DNA of 64,000 nucleotides, taken from contig JAJAGP010001332.1 in the NCBI GenBank assembly GCA_025084515.1, positions 62,001-126,000 on the forward strand. Direction: 5' to 3'. The notes beneath the pieces were generated by a model. The model made no database searches, had not been told where the DNA came from, and worked only from the letters and a program-made list of their open reading frames with translations. The DNA is from Ancistrus triradiatus (Eukaryota; Chordata; Actinopteri; Siluriformes; Loricariidae). Each line of letters opens with the position of its first letter. Positions within the stretch are counted from its first letter, which is position 1. Below, piece by piece: positions 24,745 through 36,389 of this stretch. The translations under genes and the position numbers were made by a program.

Positions 24745-25080
24745 GATATGCACCGATTAATGTCTGTATTGCGTACTATGAAACAGGACTCTGACCAACT
24801 TGGACATTGACCCGACATTAGTCACATAGTAGTTTAGATTCTTTACACAAAGTTAATCTACCTCTCTCTGTCTTCTCCCTCTCCCATGGGAGGGAACTCT
24901 GCAGAGTTTTGTGATTTCATGACATTTAATGAGTTCCGAAGCAGCGGCTGCAATAATTTAATGTCTTTCAATAAAATGTATGTAGCATTTAGTACAGTAC
25001 AGTCCTGTAGAACTCAGTAATTCTTATATTTCTATCTTTTCAAAAAGGAAAAAGAAAGTAGGAACAATACCATATGTTGT
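24745..25080. repeat. Degraded repeat with GATATGCACCGAT end, shared with 2330-2530
   Basis: Starts AGATATGCACCGATTAATG, like the RGGATGCACCGAT ends of common fish TIR repeats, then shares 'AGCATTTAGTACAGTAC' and neighbours with the 2.3 kb copy. 26810-26890 (GATCGGCCGATCACCGGTC) may be the far part of the same or a related element. Confidence 0.35.
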
Positions 25081-27347
25081 GCCTTTAAAGACTGCAATTC
25101 TCTTTTCTGTCAGCAAGTGTTGCAAGCGTTCACTTGTATACGTTTTCTGTCATTCAGACATGAATTAGATGTATATAAGACCGATTTTTATTTCCTATTA
25201 TAATTCTTAAGACCTCAGCCATTAAAGCGAACAGAAGATTATGAAGATTTTCAAAATAAAAATAACCTTCATTTGTCCCTGTTTTTTTTATTACTTGTCC
25301 TGGTCAGAGTCCAGGGGGGTCAGGGTAGGGCTCTCCTCTCTTAGGCATAGCTGATAGGGTTTATGCGGTGTTGTGAGGACGCTTCCTGAAGTGGGATCTG
25401 AACCCAGTCACCACAGTGTGGGCTAAGTATAGTAAAGTGCCATGTGAAGGACAGTCCTGGCCTGGATTGTGGTGTCTTGAGGGGCAATAACAACATCATG
25501 TGATGATGAAATTGTGCTTTTCTTCTGATGACAGTTCAGAGCTCAAAGCTATTCTTTGATTTTCTCTGTGATGGTTGCAGTTTGTTGGCATAAATGACTC
25601 CAACCGATCTTTGACCATGGATCTCTTTTTAACCCCCGTTGGGATTTCTTCTGGGGGAAAAAGAGTCAGGGGTAAATTATGTAGACGTTTTCCTCCATGT
25701 TGTCCTCTTCCTCCTTGAGCCAGTAGATGTGGAAAGATTTTAGTTTCGTTAATCCTGTTTCATTTATGCCAGAACTGGAATTAAATCCTGCTTCTGAGCA
25801 CCGAGATTACATCTCAACTTGTATCTAGACACGCTAAAGAAATTCCATATGTTTTGCTTTGTGGCTGCATGACTTTGCACGCATGGCTGGGGCTTTTTAA
25901 GCACTTCCACAAATAGAAAAGGGATCAGTTAGAAGAAACTCAAAAAGTATTTGGGCTATAATGTCTTTGTTTGGAGCATATTACAAGGGAAAAAAGTCAA
26001 TAAAAACTTGACTCTGCAGCCTTATTAAATACACTAAATGTCATATTCGTACATTTCACAATATCACCACGTAAGACGTAAAAACAATACAATCAGGAAC
26101 CAAACACAATACTCACTTGTTGAGCGTTAGTTCAGCCACCAGAATGCAAGTTTTGGAACAGAATTAAGTACAAAGATACAGACATTGATGTTAGAAGGCT
26201 GATTCGTATTTCTGATTTTCTAAATATGTAACCGACATATTTTCTTTCTGTCTTAGAATTATAATTGTTAAAGAAGATACCAAGGGCTGTTGACTTCTAT
26301 CTGGCTCTATTCTCTCACTAGCTTTAGCTATTTATCACTGCAAACCGGCTCAAATTGTACTTTAATACAGCCTTGATAAGAGCCTTTTACCAGTTAGTGC
26401 AGGGGTACAAGTACAAGCCAAGATGCTGAATTGCAACTCACTCCACTCAGGTAGCAGGGTCCACCCAACCAGCCGGTAAATCATAATTAATGAGTCACTG
26501 ACTGCAGTTAAAAAACACATTCTTGCGCAAATCCAGGGCATAAAATGGTACAAGGACAAAGTAAAAAAAACACGCACGTGAGCTTTTATCAACTAATAAA
26601 AAGACATATACACATAAAACATCACAGAAGCTCCAGAAACCAAAAATAAACAGACCATCGAGCCAAACACTAAACGTTGGGATCGGGAAACAAAGATGTG
26701 AGTGGCTGAGAATTAACTGTTTAAGTTTAAAGCTATGTTAACACATGAACTGAATTCTGAATTAATGTTAGTCAAAGCACTATGTGACCGACATAGCATC
26801 TGTTATTTGAGACTGATCGGCCGATCACCGGTCACAGCTGATCACGCCTGAAAATCGTCAGATTCTGGTCACTGGCTGATCCAGACACTATCTGACATCT
26901 CTCACTTCTCTCTGCTTCTCATCTGCTTTTCCTGGTGAGGGGTCACTGTGACAACAGGCTGAGCAGGTCAGCTCAGACTTCTGTGTTCCTGACCATACTT
27001 TTCAGCACTTACTTGGAGAGCACCAGATGTTCCCAAACTGACTGTGAGATATAATCCCTTCAGCAGGTCCTGGATCTACCCCTGGGGTCTCCATTTAAAG
27101 AGAGTGCATGGAACAGCTCTAGAGGGAGCCAACCAGGGGGCATATTTGTGAGATGCCCTGACCACTGCCATTGGCTCTTTTTGATCCAGAGGGAGGGTGA
27201 CTTACTCTGAGGCTCTGTTCGACAAACAACAAAAAGAAATGTATATTTGATTATTACAAGGTCCCTTATATGTCCTAGTTTGGTGACCAGACTCGAGGCA
27301 GATGTCCGCTTTGATAAGGGGAAACAAGCTGCAGGTGTTTTACCACT
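25081..27347. other. Intron 1 DNA, mostly unassigned
   Basis: Nothing firmly recognised apart from the GATCGGCCGATC block near 26815-26885. Confidence 0.35.
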
Positions 27348-27533
27348 GGGACTGTGGTAGCCTAGTGGTTAAGGTACTGGACTCTGGACCAGAAGATTGA
27401 GTGATCAAATCCCACCTCTGCCAAGCTGCCACTGTTGGGTCCTTGAGCAAGACCCTTAACCCACAATTGCTTGGATTGTAAGTCAATTCTGGATAAGGGC
27501 GTCTGCTAAATTCTGTAAATGTAAATGTAAATT
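27348..27533 (+). repeat. tRNA-headed SINE, copy 1
   Basis: Head GGGACTGTGGTAGCCTAGTGG carries the A box (TAGCCTAGTGG); the B box region is changed to GAGTGATCAAATCCC. Body TGCCACTGTTGGGTCCTTGAGC and tail GGATAAGGGCGTCTGCTAAA then (GTAAAT)n. Copy with a damaged B box. Confidence 0.92.
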
Positions 27534-27552
27534 AATACAAGCAATTCAGTCA

Positions 27553-27663
27553 CCTCACAGCTCCCGACCTCAGACTCTGCCTGTGTGGAGTTTGCATGGC
27601 CTCCCCATATGTGTGGGTTTACTCCGGATACTCTGGTTTTCTCCCACAGTCCAAAGACATGTA
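27553..27663 (-). repeat. Interspersed repeat, 'GCATGTCTTTGGAATGTGGGAGG' family
   Basis: Reads GTGTGGAGTTTGCATGG...GGTTTTCTCCCACAGTCCAAAGACATG, the reverse complement of the block at 58468-58620. Widely spread in fish genomes; coding capacity none here. Confidence 0.65.
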
Positions 27664-27868
27664 TTATGCTAAAAACAACTGACCTGAGTATGTATGATTA
27701 GTTTTGATCTAATCTTTTGTGTCGATGTAACCTTGTGTAAATAGCCATTGACGCTGTAAGTGATGTTACATAAACTAAACTAAACAAATATTATAGTAAA
27801 TAGTTGTTATACTGTATTATTTACTGAGAAATAACAAGAAATGTGTGTACTTGTGATCAAATGAGATA

Positions 27869-27917
27869 CAGTGGGGCAAAAAAGTATTTAGTCAGCCACT
27901 GATTGTGCAAGTTCTCC
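27869..27917 (+). mobile_element. Solo left end of the CAGTGGGGCAAAAAAG Tc1 family
   Basis: 49 bases identical in pattern to the family end, preceded by TA, then abruptly a different repeat. Confidence 0.9.
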
Positions 27918-28160
27918 ACTGGAATTAAATGTGACACGGAATTAAAGGCAGCAAAACGGCTATCGAAACACTTTGTGGAGACTCTGAAATGCAGTAAATT
28001 CTCGAGGAAACAATAATTTGATTATTTAATATTAAAGTTTGAAGTTTATGTCATATTTCTACAAAATTATTGGCTTCCCCATTATCTGATTACTGAAGTG
28101 CATGGATAGTTGTTGATCGGATTACTGACATTCATTGTTAAAACAACATGTAAGGATATT
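27918..28160. repeat. 'GGAATTAAATGCAG...ATCTGATTAC' interspersed repeat, copy 1
   Basis: Shares GGAATTAAA, GAGACTCTGAAATGCAGTA, GTTTGAAGATT/GTTTATG and TATCTGATTACTGAAGTGCATG with copies at 39330-39540, 42405-42790 and, inverted, 47500-47990. Confidence 0.55.
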
Positions 28161-29930
28161 ATCACAGATGATACATATCGCACCCTCCTAGTACACAAGC
28201 CTGAGGAAAGTTCACGATTTGGTTTTTGGAATTTTCTGGATTTTTTTTACTATCTTCAGTCCGCAGTTGGTTGAGTCAGTGGATATGGAGAGCTGACTCC
28301 ATTGTAGATTCATATACCATACATTTACTGTATATAACGTCCTTTTATGTGGGATATTCTCTCAGTCTGTCTGTCTCTGTCTCTCCTTTGCTGTTTTGTT
28401 GGTGTGTTTAAGGCCCTTTGGCAGGTAGATGAAAAACTGCTTTGTCCTGGATAGGATGGGGATTAGGACCAGAGAATTGCAGGATTCTCTAGGGAATCGT
28501 TCTCAGAATAGACGGGAAGAAACATGAGGCTTCCTCCTGTTGGCCCTGTTGACCACTTGTGTGTGTGTGTGTGTGTGTGTGTTTTGTGGTGTCAGATCTC
28601 TAGAGGCTTGGATTAGGAAAGGGGCAGCATTATGCAGTTCTTATAAGACCAGTGCATAAAGGGAATGTAAATGGAACGTCTCCATGACTCACACATCATT
28701 TACTGCTCTTACTAATGAGCTGTGTGTAACCTCAGTTCATATGTTTTGGTTTGTTTTATTAAATATGCCCTTTAGTATTCATTCATTCTAGTTTAAATGA
28801 AATCTTTTTTTTTTTGCATTCTGCCAGTGAAATGCCAGTGGCAGCTGATTCATCTGTTCTTAATTAAGAAAACTGTAAGCAACGCTGACTCTGCGTGATC
28901 TTAAAGTGACATGGTCATTTTTACTCAGCGCAAAAAAAACAGCATAAGTCCCAAATCTGCATCATTTGTGTATCATTCAAGTTTACCCATAATCCAGTTT
29001 ACACAGTCCAGATTTAATTAGACGTCAGTTCCAGGTATTTGATTTAGGCTTCGTCGATTTAGATTATCCACATACGAGTATGCAACAGAAGATGGAGAAG
29101 CTACCACACCGCATGAAAGAAAAAACATCTGAGGTTTAAACACGATTAAAAATTAATTACTGTGCTTGCCAGAGCCGTAATTGGTTTGGGATTGAGCTCA
29201 GAGCGAGAAATTCAGGGCTCGGGCTATAGGGAGCCGGAGTTGTAGCAGTGAAGCTGTGGTTTTGCTTCTAAAAATTTTGTTTAAAGAATTGAAGTGTAAC
29301 ACTTAAATTGAAAACATAGTAGCCATACTGGATGTTATGGTAAATGTATTATGTCAGATATTACACCATGGCCTGACTGGATGCTGCACAGACACAGTGT
29401 CTGGGGGGGAGGGGTTTGTTTGTTGGCCATTTGAGGCACTGACAAAGATGGCGGATGGCCATTGAGAGTGTAGTATATTCCTCCGTGCGGATTCATTCTT
29501 GCTGGAGAGGTTGCAGGTAAAAAGAAGCGGCCAGTGGCATGATGTATTTGAGTTATACAATGTGATACATACTTTCTGTTGAAGCTAATTTTGTCTACTT
29601 ATGTGGCTGCTGAGTGCTTTTAAAAGCTATTTCTTTAGGCCAAGTAGGAGCGAGAATAAAATGTGATTAATCACGATTAATTCAATAAAAAGTATGCAGT
29701 TAACACAATGAAATATTTTCAATGTCTGACATCCCTTAGTACAAAATCAAACTAGATCTGCACATCACCCATTATTCTGGGCCAAACCTTCTAAAAAAAA
29801 AGTCCCAAATCCCGAGTTTCAATGGTCTCAATGGGAGCAAATAATTGGTTAGCTAGTTAGCAAGAATTATACAAACAGATAAAGTAACTTTGTACGTGTT
29901 GCCTTTCCCTTTGATTTCCTTATATGCTTA
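28161..29930. other. Intron 1 DNA, no exon seen
   Basis: 28830-28960 and 29120-29230 have TAAT-rich, non-repeat character and could be conserved noncoding DNA; unproven. Confidence 0.35.
28559..28581. repeat. (GT)n microsatellite
   Basis: About 11 GT units. Confidence 0.9.
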
Positions 29931-30521
29931 CCGTATTTTTCGAACCATAAGGCGCACTTAAAATCCTTTAATTTTCTCAAAAATCAACAGTGCGCCTTTA
30001 AATGCGGTGCGTCTAATGTATGAATTAATTCTGGTTGTGCTTTCTGACCTAGAACCGATTGTAGATGGTACACGGCGCTCATAAATCTTTCAAAATGTTT
30101 TAGCACGGTCTTGGTAAGTTACGAAGCTTACGGCCACCGTAGTGCGCAGCATCGCGGAGTAATACGGTATGTGTGCTTCAGCAGTAGGGTACGTGCATTC
30201 ATTCATTTATTTTCGAAGCGGATTTCAAACACAATGCTATCAGTCACGAGTAGTACAACATGGACAGAACATAGAGCAGCTGCGAGGAGACGAATTCAAC
30301 ATTAACGGAATCAATCAATGTACAGAAGTGGGGGGAAGCAAGAAGACGCCCTCTGCGCCCAGTAAAGACCAAACTGAGCTTCCGAGGGAACTTAAGAGTT
30401 TTGTTTCATTTCATGCGTCTTATAACCCGGTGCGCTTTATGTATGAAAATAGATCCGTTAGCAGCCGATCGTTGATATTGCATCTTATAATCCGGTGCGC
30501 TTTATGGTCCGAAAAATACGG
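29931..30521. mobile_element. Nonautonomous TIR element, CCGTATTTTTCG family, copy 2
   Basis: Begins CCGTATTTTTCGAACCATAAGGCGCA and ends TGCGCTTTATGGTCCGAAAAATACGG, TA on both sides. Matches copy 1 at 16896-17493 along its whole length, with cleaner ends. Confidence 0.88.
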
Positions 30522-31276
30522 TAAGTCTTGTGGGTAAACTTGGCACCTGTGGTTTCAATGCGTTCACCAATTCTCCTAAGAGCTGATAGTGAAATAGGGG
30601 TTTGCTGTGCCTTTAGGGTCTTATACAGTTCAAAATAGCTGCAGATGGCCTGACCACTGTGTGATTTCTGATCTTTTGCTTTTTTTGGAGCATGTTTTGT
30701 CATGTTTACCTTGAAACTCACAAAACTGCATACTGTAGGTCTCTACCTGTAAATATCTGTCACTCCTGTTTATATTTAATGTATTTAAGAGCTTGTTTTC
30801 AGGCTTGTAATAGGCTATACATCAGATGTAGCAGATTACCATCTAACAAATCATCTTTTTAGGGGGAAAACATGACAAAAGATATTATGGAGATTTCAAA
30901 CACCCAGACAATATGTTAGTTTGAGTTTTATGATTTTATCTTTGTGTACAAGACGTCTTTATTCATTAATTTCAATGTTCCCCCTACAGCTCATTGCAGC
31001 AATAAGCAGTAATGAGCAAATGGAGGCAGGTCTCAGGAGTGCATTTTCTTTTTTTCTTTAGTATTTTTCTGACCAGTGATTTGCTGTTGGACAATGGCCC
31101 ATTTTCTGACCAGGAGTGTACATATGATCATTGGAATGCCATGACATAAGGCAAACTACAGTTAAAATCTGTTAGACTATTTAGGCTTACAAACTAGAGT
31201 AGGTATGCTACAGAAGTACAAAACTCACAAGACTAAATACAGCTGTTTTATCATATTTCTCTTTTTTTTTCCACAG
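30522..31276. other. Intron 1 end, one unassigned minus-strand frame
   Basis: A minus-strand frame (30721 to about 30530) begins MSFKVNMTKHAPKKAKDQKS and stays open to the MITE border. I do not recognise the family. It could be a transposon piece or chance. Confidence 0.3.
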
Positions 31277-31341
31277 TTACTCTCCTGGATTCAATGTTGG
31301 CTCCAGGAGATCTGGGTTGGGAGGCCTACCCGCCTGAAGGG
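31277..31341 (+). CDS. epha4: EPHA4-like receptor, exon 2
   Basis: A 65-base exon lies between a pyrimidine tract ending in CCACAG and a GTAAGT donor. It enters in phase 1 (TT completes V35) and leaves in phase 0. It encodes TLLDSMLAPGDLGWEAYPPEG, residues 36-56, the conserved first strand of the Eph ligand-binding domain. EphA4, EphA3 and EphA5 all carry a (V)xLLDS...LGW...G pattern here, and the VTLLDS form fits EphA4 best. Because the exon is short and has no ATG it is easily missed by ORF scans. Both neighbouring exons fit its phases exactly, which is strong support that it is real. Confidence 0.92.
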
Positions 31342-32065
31342 GTAAGTAGATTTAACATCTCCCTAACTTGTGCAGTGATTCTGTTTGTGTAGATAAGTAA
31401 TGAAGTCCAGTCTGCTGTCTTACTTTCAAACTTTGTGCGCAATTACTCCACTGCTCCTCTGCCAGAAAGATTGGGAGTACGTCTTCTGAGGGTTATTTTC
31501 ATAAGAATTACTTACCCTAGACAAACGTGAGATTGTCAAGTTAATGTTAGACCTTGACTTTTTTCAACAACTGTTTGACCTGGCAACCAGGTGCCATTGC
31601 TATCATGCTGCAGGGTTTGAGGGCAGACCCAGCTCATATGTCATCCTGGTCTTTCTGGAACAAATGTTTTATTTCCTAGCTTAACATATGCTCAAATAAT
31701 CCCATATGGTAAAGGTTAATGAAAATTAGCCTCTGGGACATTCTTCTGTACGTTGAAGACCCTCTTGTAATCATAGCAGGGAATCATTTGTCATCACACA
31801 CTTACGGCCTATGCAGGAATATACTGGTGCTGTTGATGGATTAGAATGTCTGCTCATAAGTCAACATAACCGTTTTAATAGAATTATTTTTTATAGTTAA
31901 GTAGTTTCCATTTTGTCATATTTTCTAATAGGTATAAGAACAGTTCCTTAGCATGGGTCATAAGGGCAGTTATGAATTGTTTGGACACAAATAAGTAAAT
32001 GTTTTTTGTGAGGTGTATCTACAGTACTCTGCACTGTTAGATTTGTCAGATTTCTTTAGCAATGG

Positions 32066-32231
32066 TGGACTGTGGTAGCCTAATGGTAAAGGTAATGGCC
32101 TATGGACCAGAAGGTCCAGGGTTCAAATCCCACCTCTGCCAAGCTGTCACTGTTAGGTCCTTAACAATTGCTGTATCTGTATCAATTATAAGTCGCTGTG
32201 TACACATGTCTTATAAATGCCTAGATGTAAA
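32066..32231 (+). repeat. tRNA-headed SINE, copy 2 (shortened)
   Basis: Good head (GTGGTAGCCTAATGG; GGTTCAAATCCC) but the body lacks 'TTGAGCAAGGCC..ACC', and the tail is damaged after AAGTCGCTGTG. Confidence 0.88.
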
Positions 32232-32247
32232 TCTCCCAATATTCTGT

Positions 32248-32361
32248 GGGACGGTGGTAGCCTAGTGGTTAAGGTAGTGGACTATGGACCAAAAAGTCCA
32301 GGGTTCAAATCCCACCTCTGCCAAGCTGCCACTGTTGGGTCCTTGAGCAAGGCTCTTAACC
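32248..32361 (+). repeat. tRNA-headed SINE, copy 3, 5' part
   Basis: Head and body intact to 'AAGGCTCTTAACC', then interrupted. The missing part resumes at 32568. Confidence 0.9.
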
Positions 32362-32567
32362 TCTTGAGACCTCGTTACCTTCCTCGGAGCTCTGATTTTC
32401 TTATGTATAAAAACTGACCACCGTCTTTGAACAGGAGGTATTTTTGTTTTTGTGAAATGCTCAAGAGTGTCTACAATGAGGACTGAGTTAAGCAGAATGA
32501 AGTATAAAGTGTAGCAAATCCAAAACGTCATATCCTAATGTGGGGACGTGAACTCTCAGGAGGATAA
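32362..32567. mobile_element. About 0.2 kb insertion splitting SINE copy 3
   Basis: The SINE stops at '..TTAACC' and resumes exactly at 'CACAATTGC'. The unit between has ends TCTTGAGACC and GAGGATAACT and no coding. TTAACCTC/ATAACTC may be a decayed target duplication. Family not identified. Confidence 0.6.
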
Positions 32568-32645
32568 CTCACAATTGCTTGGATTGTATCAATTGTAAGT
32601 CGCTCTGGATAAGGGCATCTGATAAATGCTGTAAATGTAAATGTA
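32568..32645 (+). repeat. tRNA-headed SINE, copy 3, 3' part
   Basis: Continues the SINE: ACAATTGCTTGGATTGTATC, GTCGCTCTGGATAAGGGCAT, (GTAAAT) tail. Confidence 0.88.
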
Positions 32646-33544
32646 CAGTGACCATATATAACGTATTGTCGATGACCCATGATCCATAATAGTCTTTTCC
32701 ACTGATCTTCATTCTAATCTTTGGGAGTTGTAAGACTATTCATAATAATAAAAGATTCTATTTGTTAGTTGGCTGAACAGAAATATGCTGGATATCAAAT
32801 TCAGAAGGGACTGCTGTGACACATAGATTAATTTAATTACTGTTTGTCATAGCAAGCCTTCTGCTGGACTGGAGAATCAATATGACTTTAGACTTAAATT
32901 GGTTATGACATGGAGTTATTTCATGAGTGGAGAAATGCGCAGTTAAGATAACCATTGGCAAATGCGTTTCTACATCAGTGTGGGGGAAAGGGAAACAATT
33001 GAAACGACTGTAATAACAGCCTGCAAGGTTGGTTTAAGTCATTTTCTCACTCATAAACGACTGTTAAAGTAAACAGAAAACGAAAAATCACAATGGTAGA
33101 TGACACAGTGTAATGTTATGTTAACATTGACAGCAGCAATTTGCAGAAATTACTTTCAACGCGGGGGCGATGAAGAAACATTTAGAAAATCAATTTGAAA
33201 TGACTAGTTCTAACAGAAACACATTCTGCGTGCTGATAATCCTTACATTTCATGGTTGGGTGAGGATAAAAAGTAAACAGGACTTGCGGTGTCGTCTTGC
33301 TGCCATCTCGGCAAAGTGCTCCAGGATGCTTTCACTTCAAGCGTTCATACGTAGCACTTGTACCCCTGTGATAAGCCGTTTTCTATTTGAAGAGCTTACA
33401 GAGCACCACATTGTTGGCTCTCTGTCTAAAATACTCCCACACTTTAGGTGATTGCAGGCCAGGTTTTTAGCTGCGGCTTGTTCTTCGGAGGAATCCATGC
33501 TTGGGTCGATCGCAGCTAACCTAGTTTATTTCTACATGCAACAT
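32646..33544. other. Intron 2 DNA, nothing recognised
   Basis: No exon or repeat family assigned. Confidence 0.4.
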
Positions 33545-33589
33545 GCTTCGGACCACTTTTACCTTCAGAACTGCCTTAATTTTTCATGA

Positions 33590-34784
33590 CGCAGATTCCT
33601 CATAGATTCTGGTCCATATTGACAACAAATCACCATGTAGCTACTGCAGATTTGTCAACCGCACATCTGTAAGGCGAATCTCTTGTTCCAACACATCCCA
33701 AAGGTGCTCTATTGGAAGATCTGGTGCCTGTGGAGGCCGTTTGAGTACAGTGAACTCATTTTTCATGTTCATGAAACCAGTCTGAGATGATTTGAACTTT
33801 GTGACATATCCTGCGATATCCTGCTGTCAATATCCATCAGCAGATGGTACACTGTGGTCGTAAAGGGAGGAAGATGGTTAGCAACAATACTCAGGTAGGC
33901 TGAGGTGTTTAAGCAATGTTCAGTGGGTATTAAGGGGCCCAGAACTGTGCCAAGAAATGATCCCTCACACCATTACACCACCACCACCGTTGATACAAGG
34001 CGGATACAAGGCGGAATGGATAACATTTCACATTTCACATTTACAGCATTTAGCAGACGCCCTTATCCAGAGCGACTTACAATTGATACCTCCATACAAC
34101 CCAAGCAATTGTGGGTTAAGGGCCTTGCTCAAAGACCCAGCTTGGCAGAGGTGGGATTTGAACCCTGGACCTTTTGCTCCAGAGTCCAGTACTGTAACCA
34201 CTAGGCTACCACAGTCCCACGTGTGGTATGCTAGGATCCATGCTTTCATGTTGTTTTCGCTAAATTCTAACCCTATGATCTGAATGTCGGAGCAAAAATC
34301 AAGACTTATCAGACTAGGCAAAGTTTTCCCATCTTCTACTACCCAATTTTTGTGAGCCAATTGTAGTGGGAATTGTAGCAATTTGTGTGAATTTGTGTGG
34401 ATTATAGCTGCAGTTGCCTGTCTTAGCTGACCGAAGTGGTACCCGGTGTGGCCTTCCTCTGCTGTAGCCCACGTTTGAAGAGCTGTGCATTCAGAGATGC
34501 TCTTCTTCATAACTCGGTTGTAACGAGTGGTTACTTGAGTTTCTGTTGCTTTTCTATCAGCTCGAACCAGTCTGGCCATTCTCCTCTGACCTCTGGAATC
34601 AATACTGCATTTTCACCCAAATAACTGGATATTTTCTCTTTTTCGGACCATTCTCTATAAAACCTAGAGATGGCGCTGTGCGTGAAAATCCCTGCAGATC
34701 AGCAGTTTCTGAAATACTCAGACCTGCCCGTATAGCACCAACCATGCCACGTTCAAAGTCACTTAAATCACCTTTCTTGCCCAT
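33590..34784 (-). pseudogene. Tc1-like transposase pseudogene
   Basis: Minus-strand start MGKKGDLSDFERGMV, then ISETADLxGFSRT (first HTH), a break near 34600, then MARLVRADRKATETQVTTRYN (second HTH) from 34579. NWVVEDGKTLPSLISLDF corresponds to the NWxxEDWKNVAWSDESRF segment, with the W and catalytic DE damaged. The frame then runs into the SINE. Later catalytic parts lie at 33600-33900 with stops. Confidence 0.85.
34024..34219 (-). repeat. tRNA-headed SINE, copy 4, inside the Tc1 element
   Basis: Starts with the tail TTTACAGCATTTAGCAGACGCCC and ends with the head CCACTAGGCTACCACAGTCCC. Its place inside the transposase shows it arrived after the Tc1 insertion. Confidence 0.93.
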
Positions 34785-35320
34785 TCTGATGCTCGGTTTG
34801 AACTTCAGCTGGTCATGTTGACCTTCTCTACACTCCTAAATGCAATTCCATGTGATTGGCTGGTTAGATATATTAAAAAACAGAGTAGTATGAATAAAGT
34901 AATAAGAATAAAGTGGCCAGTGAGTGTATATGAGTTAATACAGCCACACTTGTCTAGTGTCACTCAGACATGGCATTATTCTTTAGCATTCATGAAAGTT
35001 TGTGCTGTTTTTGGGATTCAAACTCATGATTTCCCAATGTTGGACTGAAACCTTGGACAATTGTGCAGCAGACAATCCCTTTATATATAAACATATTTAT
35101 AATAGAGACTAGCGTGCTGCTCTGGAAGGTGAAGATATCCAAGGCCTTCGTTTTTGTGTCTTTTATACTTGTCAGTTGTCTAATAAAAGTATTTACAGGA
35201 AACAACCAAACTGAGAAATCCTCTCTTTATTACGCCAGCTAATGCAGTTGCATTTTTTGAACACCAGAGAGGGCGCAATCATGCTTCAGGCTCCCATAGA
35301 CATTTAAAACTCCTAATTTC

Positions 35321-35460
35321 TTTTACATTTACATCATTCACAGATGCTCTTACCCAGAGCAACTTACAACTGATACAATCTTACAGTCCAAGCAGTTGTG
35401 GTTATGTGCCTTGCTCAAGGACCTAACAGTGGCAGTTTGGGCAGAGGTGGGATTGGAACT
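35321..35460 (-). repeat. tRNA-headed SINE, copy 5 (head missing)
   Basis: Tail TTTACATTTACATCATTCACAG through body to GCAGAGGTGGGATT; the tRNA-like head is lost. Confidence 0.88.
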
Positions 35461-35789
35461 TTTCTTTACACAAGAAAAATATACTTTGTTCTGAATTGTT
35501 ATTCTTCAGAAATAAATAAGGAATGTTTTCACTCTGTTATTTAGGGTATGCTGAAGCTAAGCTTACAATAGAGCATTGTTTACAATTTTAAACCTTTGGT
35601 TCTAGTCAGTTATTTAATTACAGAGGATTAAAGTGCTTTTGTTTAAAAATGTATTCAAGAAAATGTGAATTGTTTTGCACTTTAGAAAAGAAAAATCAAG
35701 TATCGTGAATCAAATTCGAATTGTGAGCAGATTGCTATTGTTACATCCCTAGTCTCTGTATGAACATATTTGTAATATAGTCTAATATA

Positions 35790-36000
35790 GAGGTGGGTAT
35801 TTGAGGACTTCCTGATATGACATGCATCACGATACATATGTCAGCTTACGATTATATAACAAAACATTGTGACACGATACGTATTGCGATATATTGCAAA
35901 CAAAAAACGATATTTTGAGCTGAAATGGACGTAGTATATTACGGTAATAAATATCGCAATATATTGCTGTATCGATTTTCAGCACAGCCCTAGTCTTAAA
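35790..36000. repeat. 'CGATATATTGC' nonautonomous repeat
   Basis: Starts AGAGGTGGGTATTTGAGG and ends ATCGATTTTCAGCACAGCCCTAGTC. Dense GATA/TATCG runs. Related in style to the GGGTGGGCGATA repeats at 52944 and 53418. Confidence 0.55.
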
Positions 36001-36389
36001 TGCGCTTGTCTGGAAAGTGAACATTTCCAAGGCCATCGTTTGTGTCTAAGGCTATTTCGTTTTTTAGAGAAATCCATAAACATTAGGTATAACTGCACAT
36101 TTGAAGTTCTGTACTTGTTAATGATCTCATAAAAGTATTTAAAGGAAACAAACAAATTATGACATCAAATGTAAAGAAAACTATAAAAGCTGACATTACC
36201 AGTATACATTAACACTAGTGACATATTTTAGAAGTATTGGGAGCATTAAAATGGACAGACTTAAACAAATGCTGCCACAGTGATCCAGTTGCCATTCAGC
36301 CCATGAAATGTGGCTATTGCATGAAACCCACTGTTAGCTGTTTCATTCTTAGGCTGTTCCTTTTTTCGTTTGTGTTTCTCCCCATGCAG

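Larger units (their letters stand above)
11350..31276 (+). other. Intron 1 of the EPHA4-like gene
   Basis: About 19.9 kb between exon 1 and exon 2. It holds a 613-base MITE, two CCGTATTTTTCG elements, two long Tc1 copies, a Tc1 end fragment, a SINE and several degraded repeats. No further coding exon was recognised. The 5' end lacks GT; the 3' end is a good pyrimidine tract with CAG. Confidence 0.8.
33545..34926 (-). mobile_element. Tc1-like transposon, 'AATAAAGTGGCCAGTGAGTG' family, 5'-truncated and SINE-invaded
   Basis: Right end AATAAAGTGGCCAGTGAGTG is followed by TA. The body, on the minus strand, matches the order of this fish Tc1 family. The end nearest 33545 lacks the matching inverted repeat, so that side is truncated. 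A minus-oriented SINE sits at 34024-34219. Confidence 0.85.
31342..36389 (+). other. Intron 2 of the EPHA4-like gene
   Basis: About 5.0 kb with GTAAGT donor and CCCATGCAG acceptor. It holds several SINE copies, a Tc1-like element split by a SINE, and a 'gatatattgc' repeat. Confidence 0.9.
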
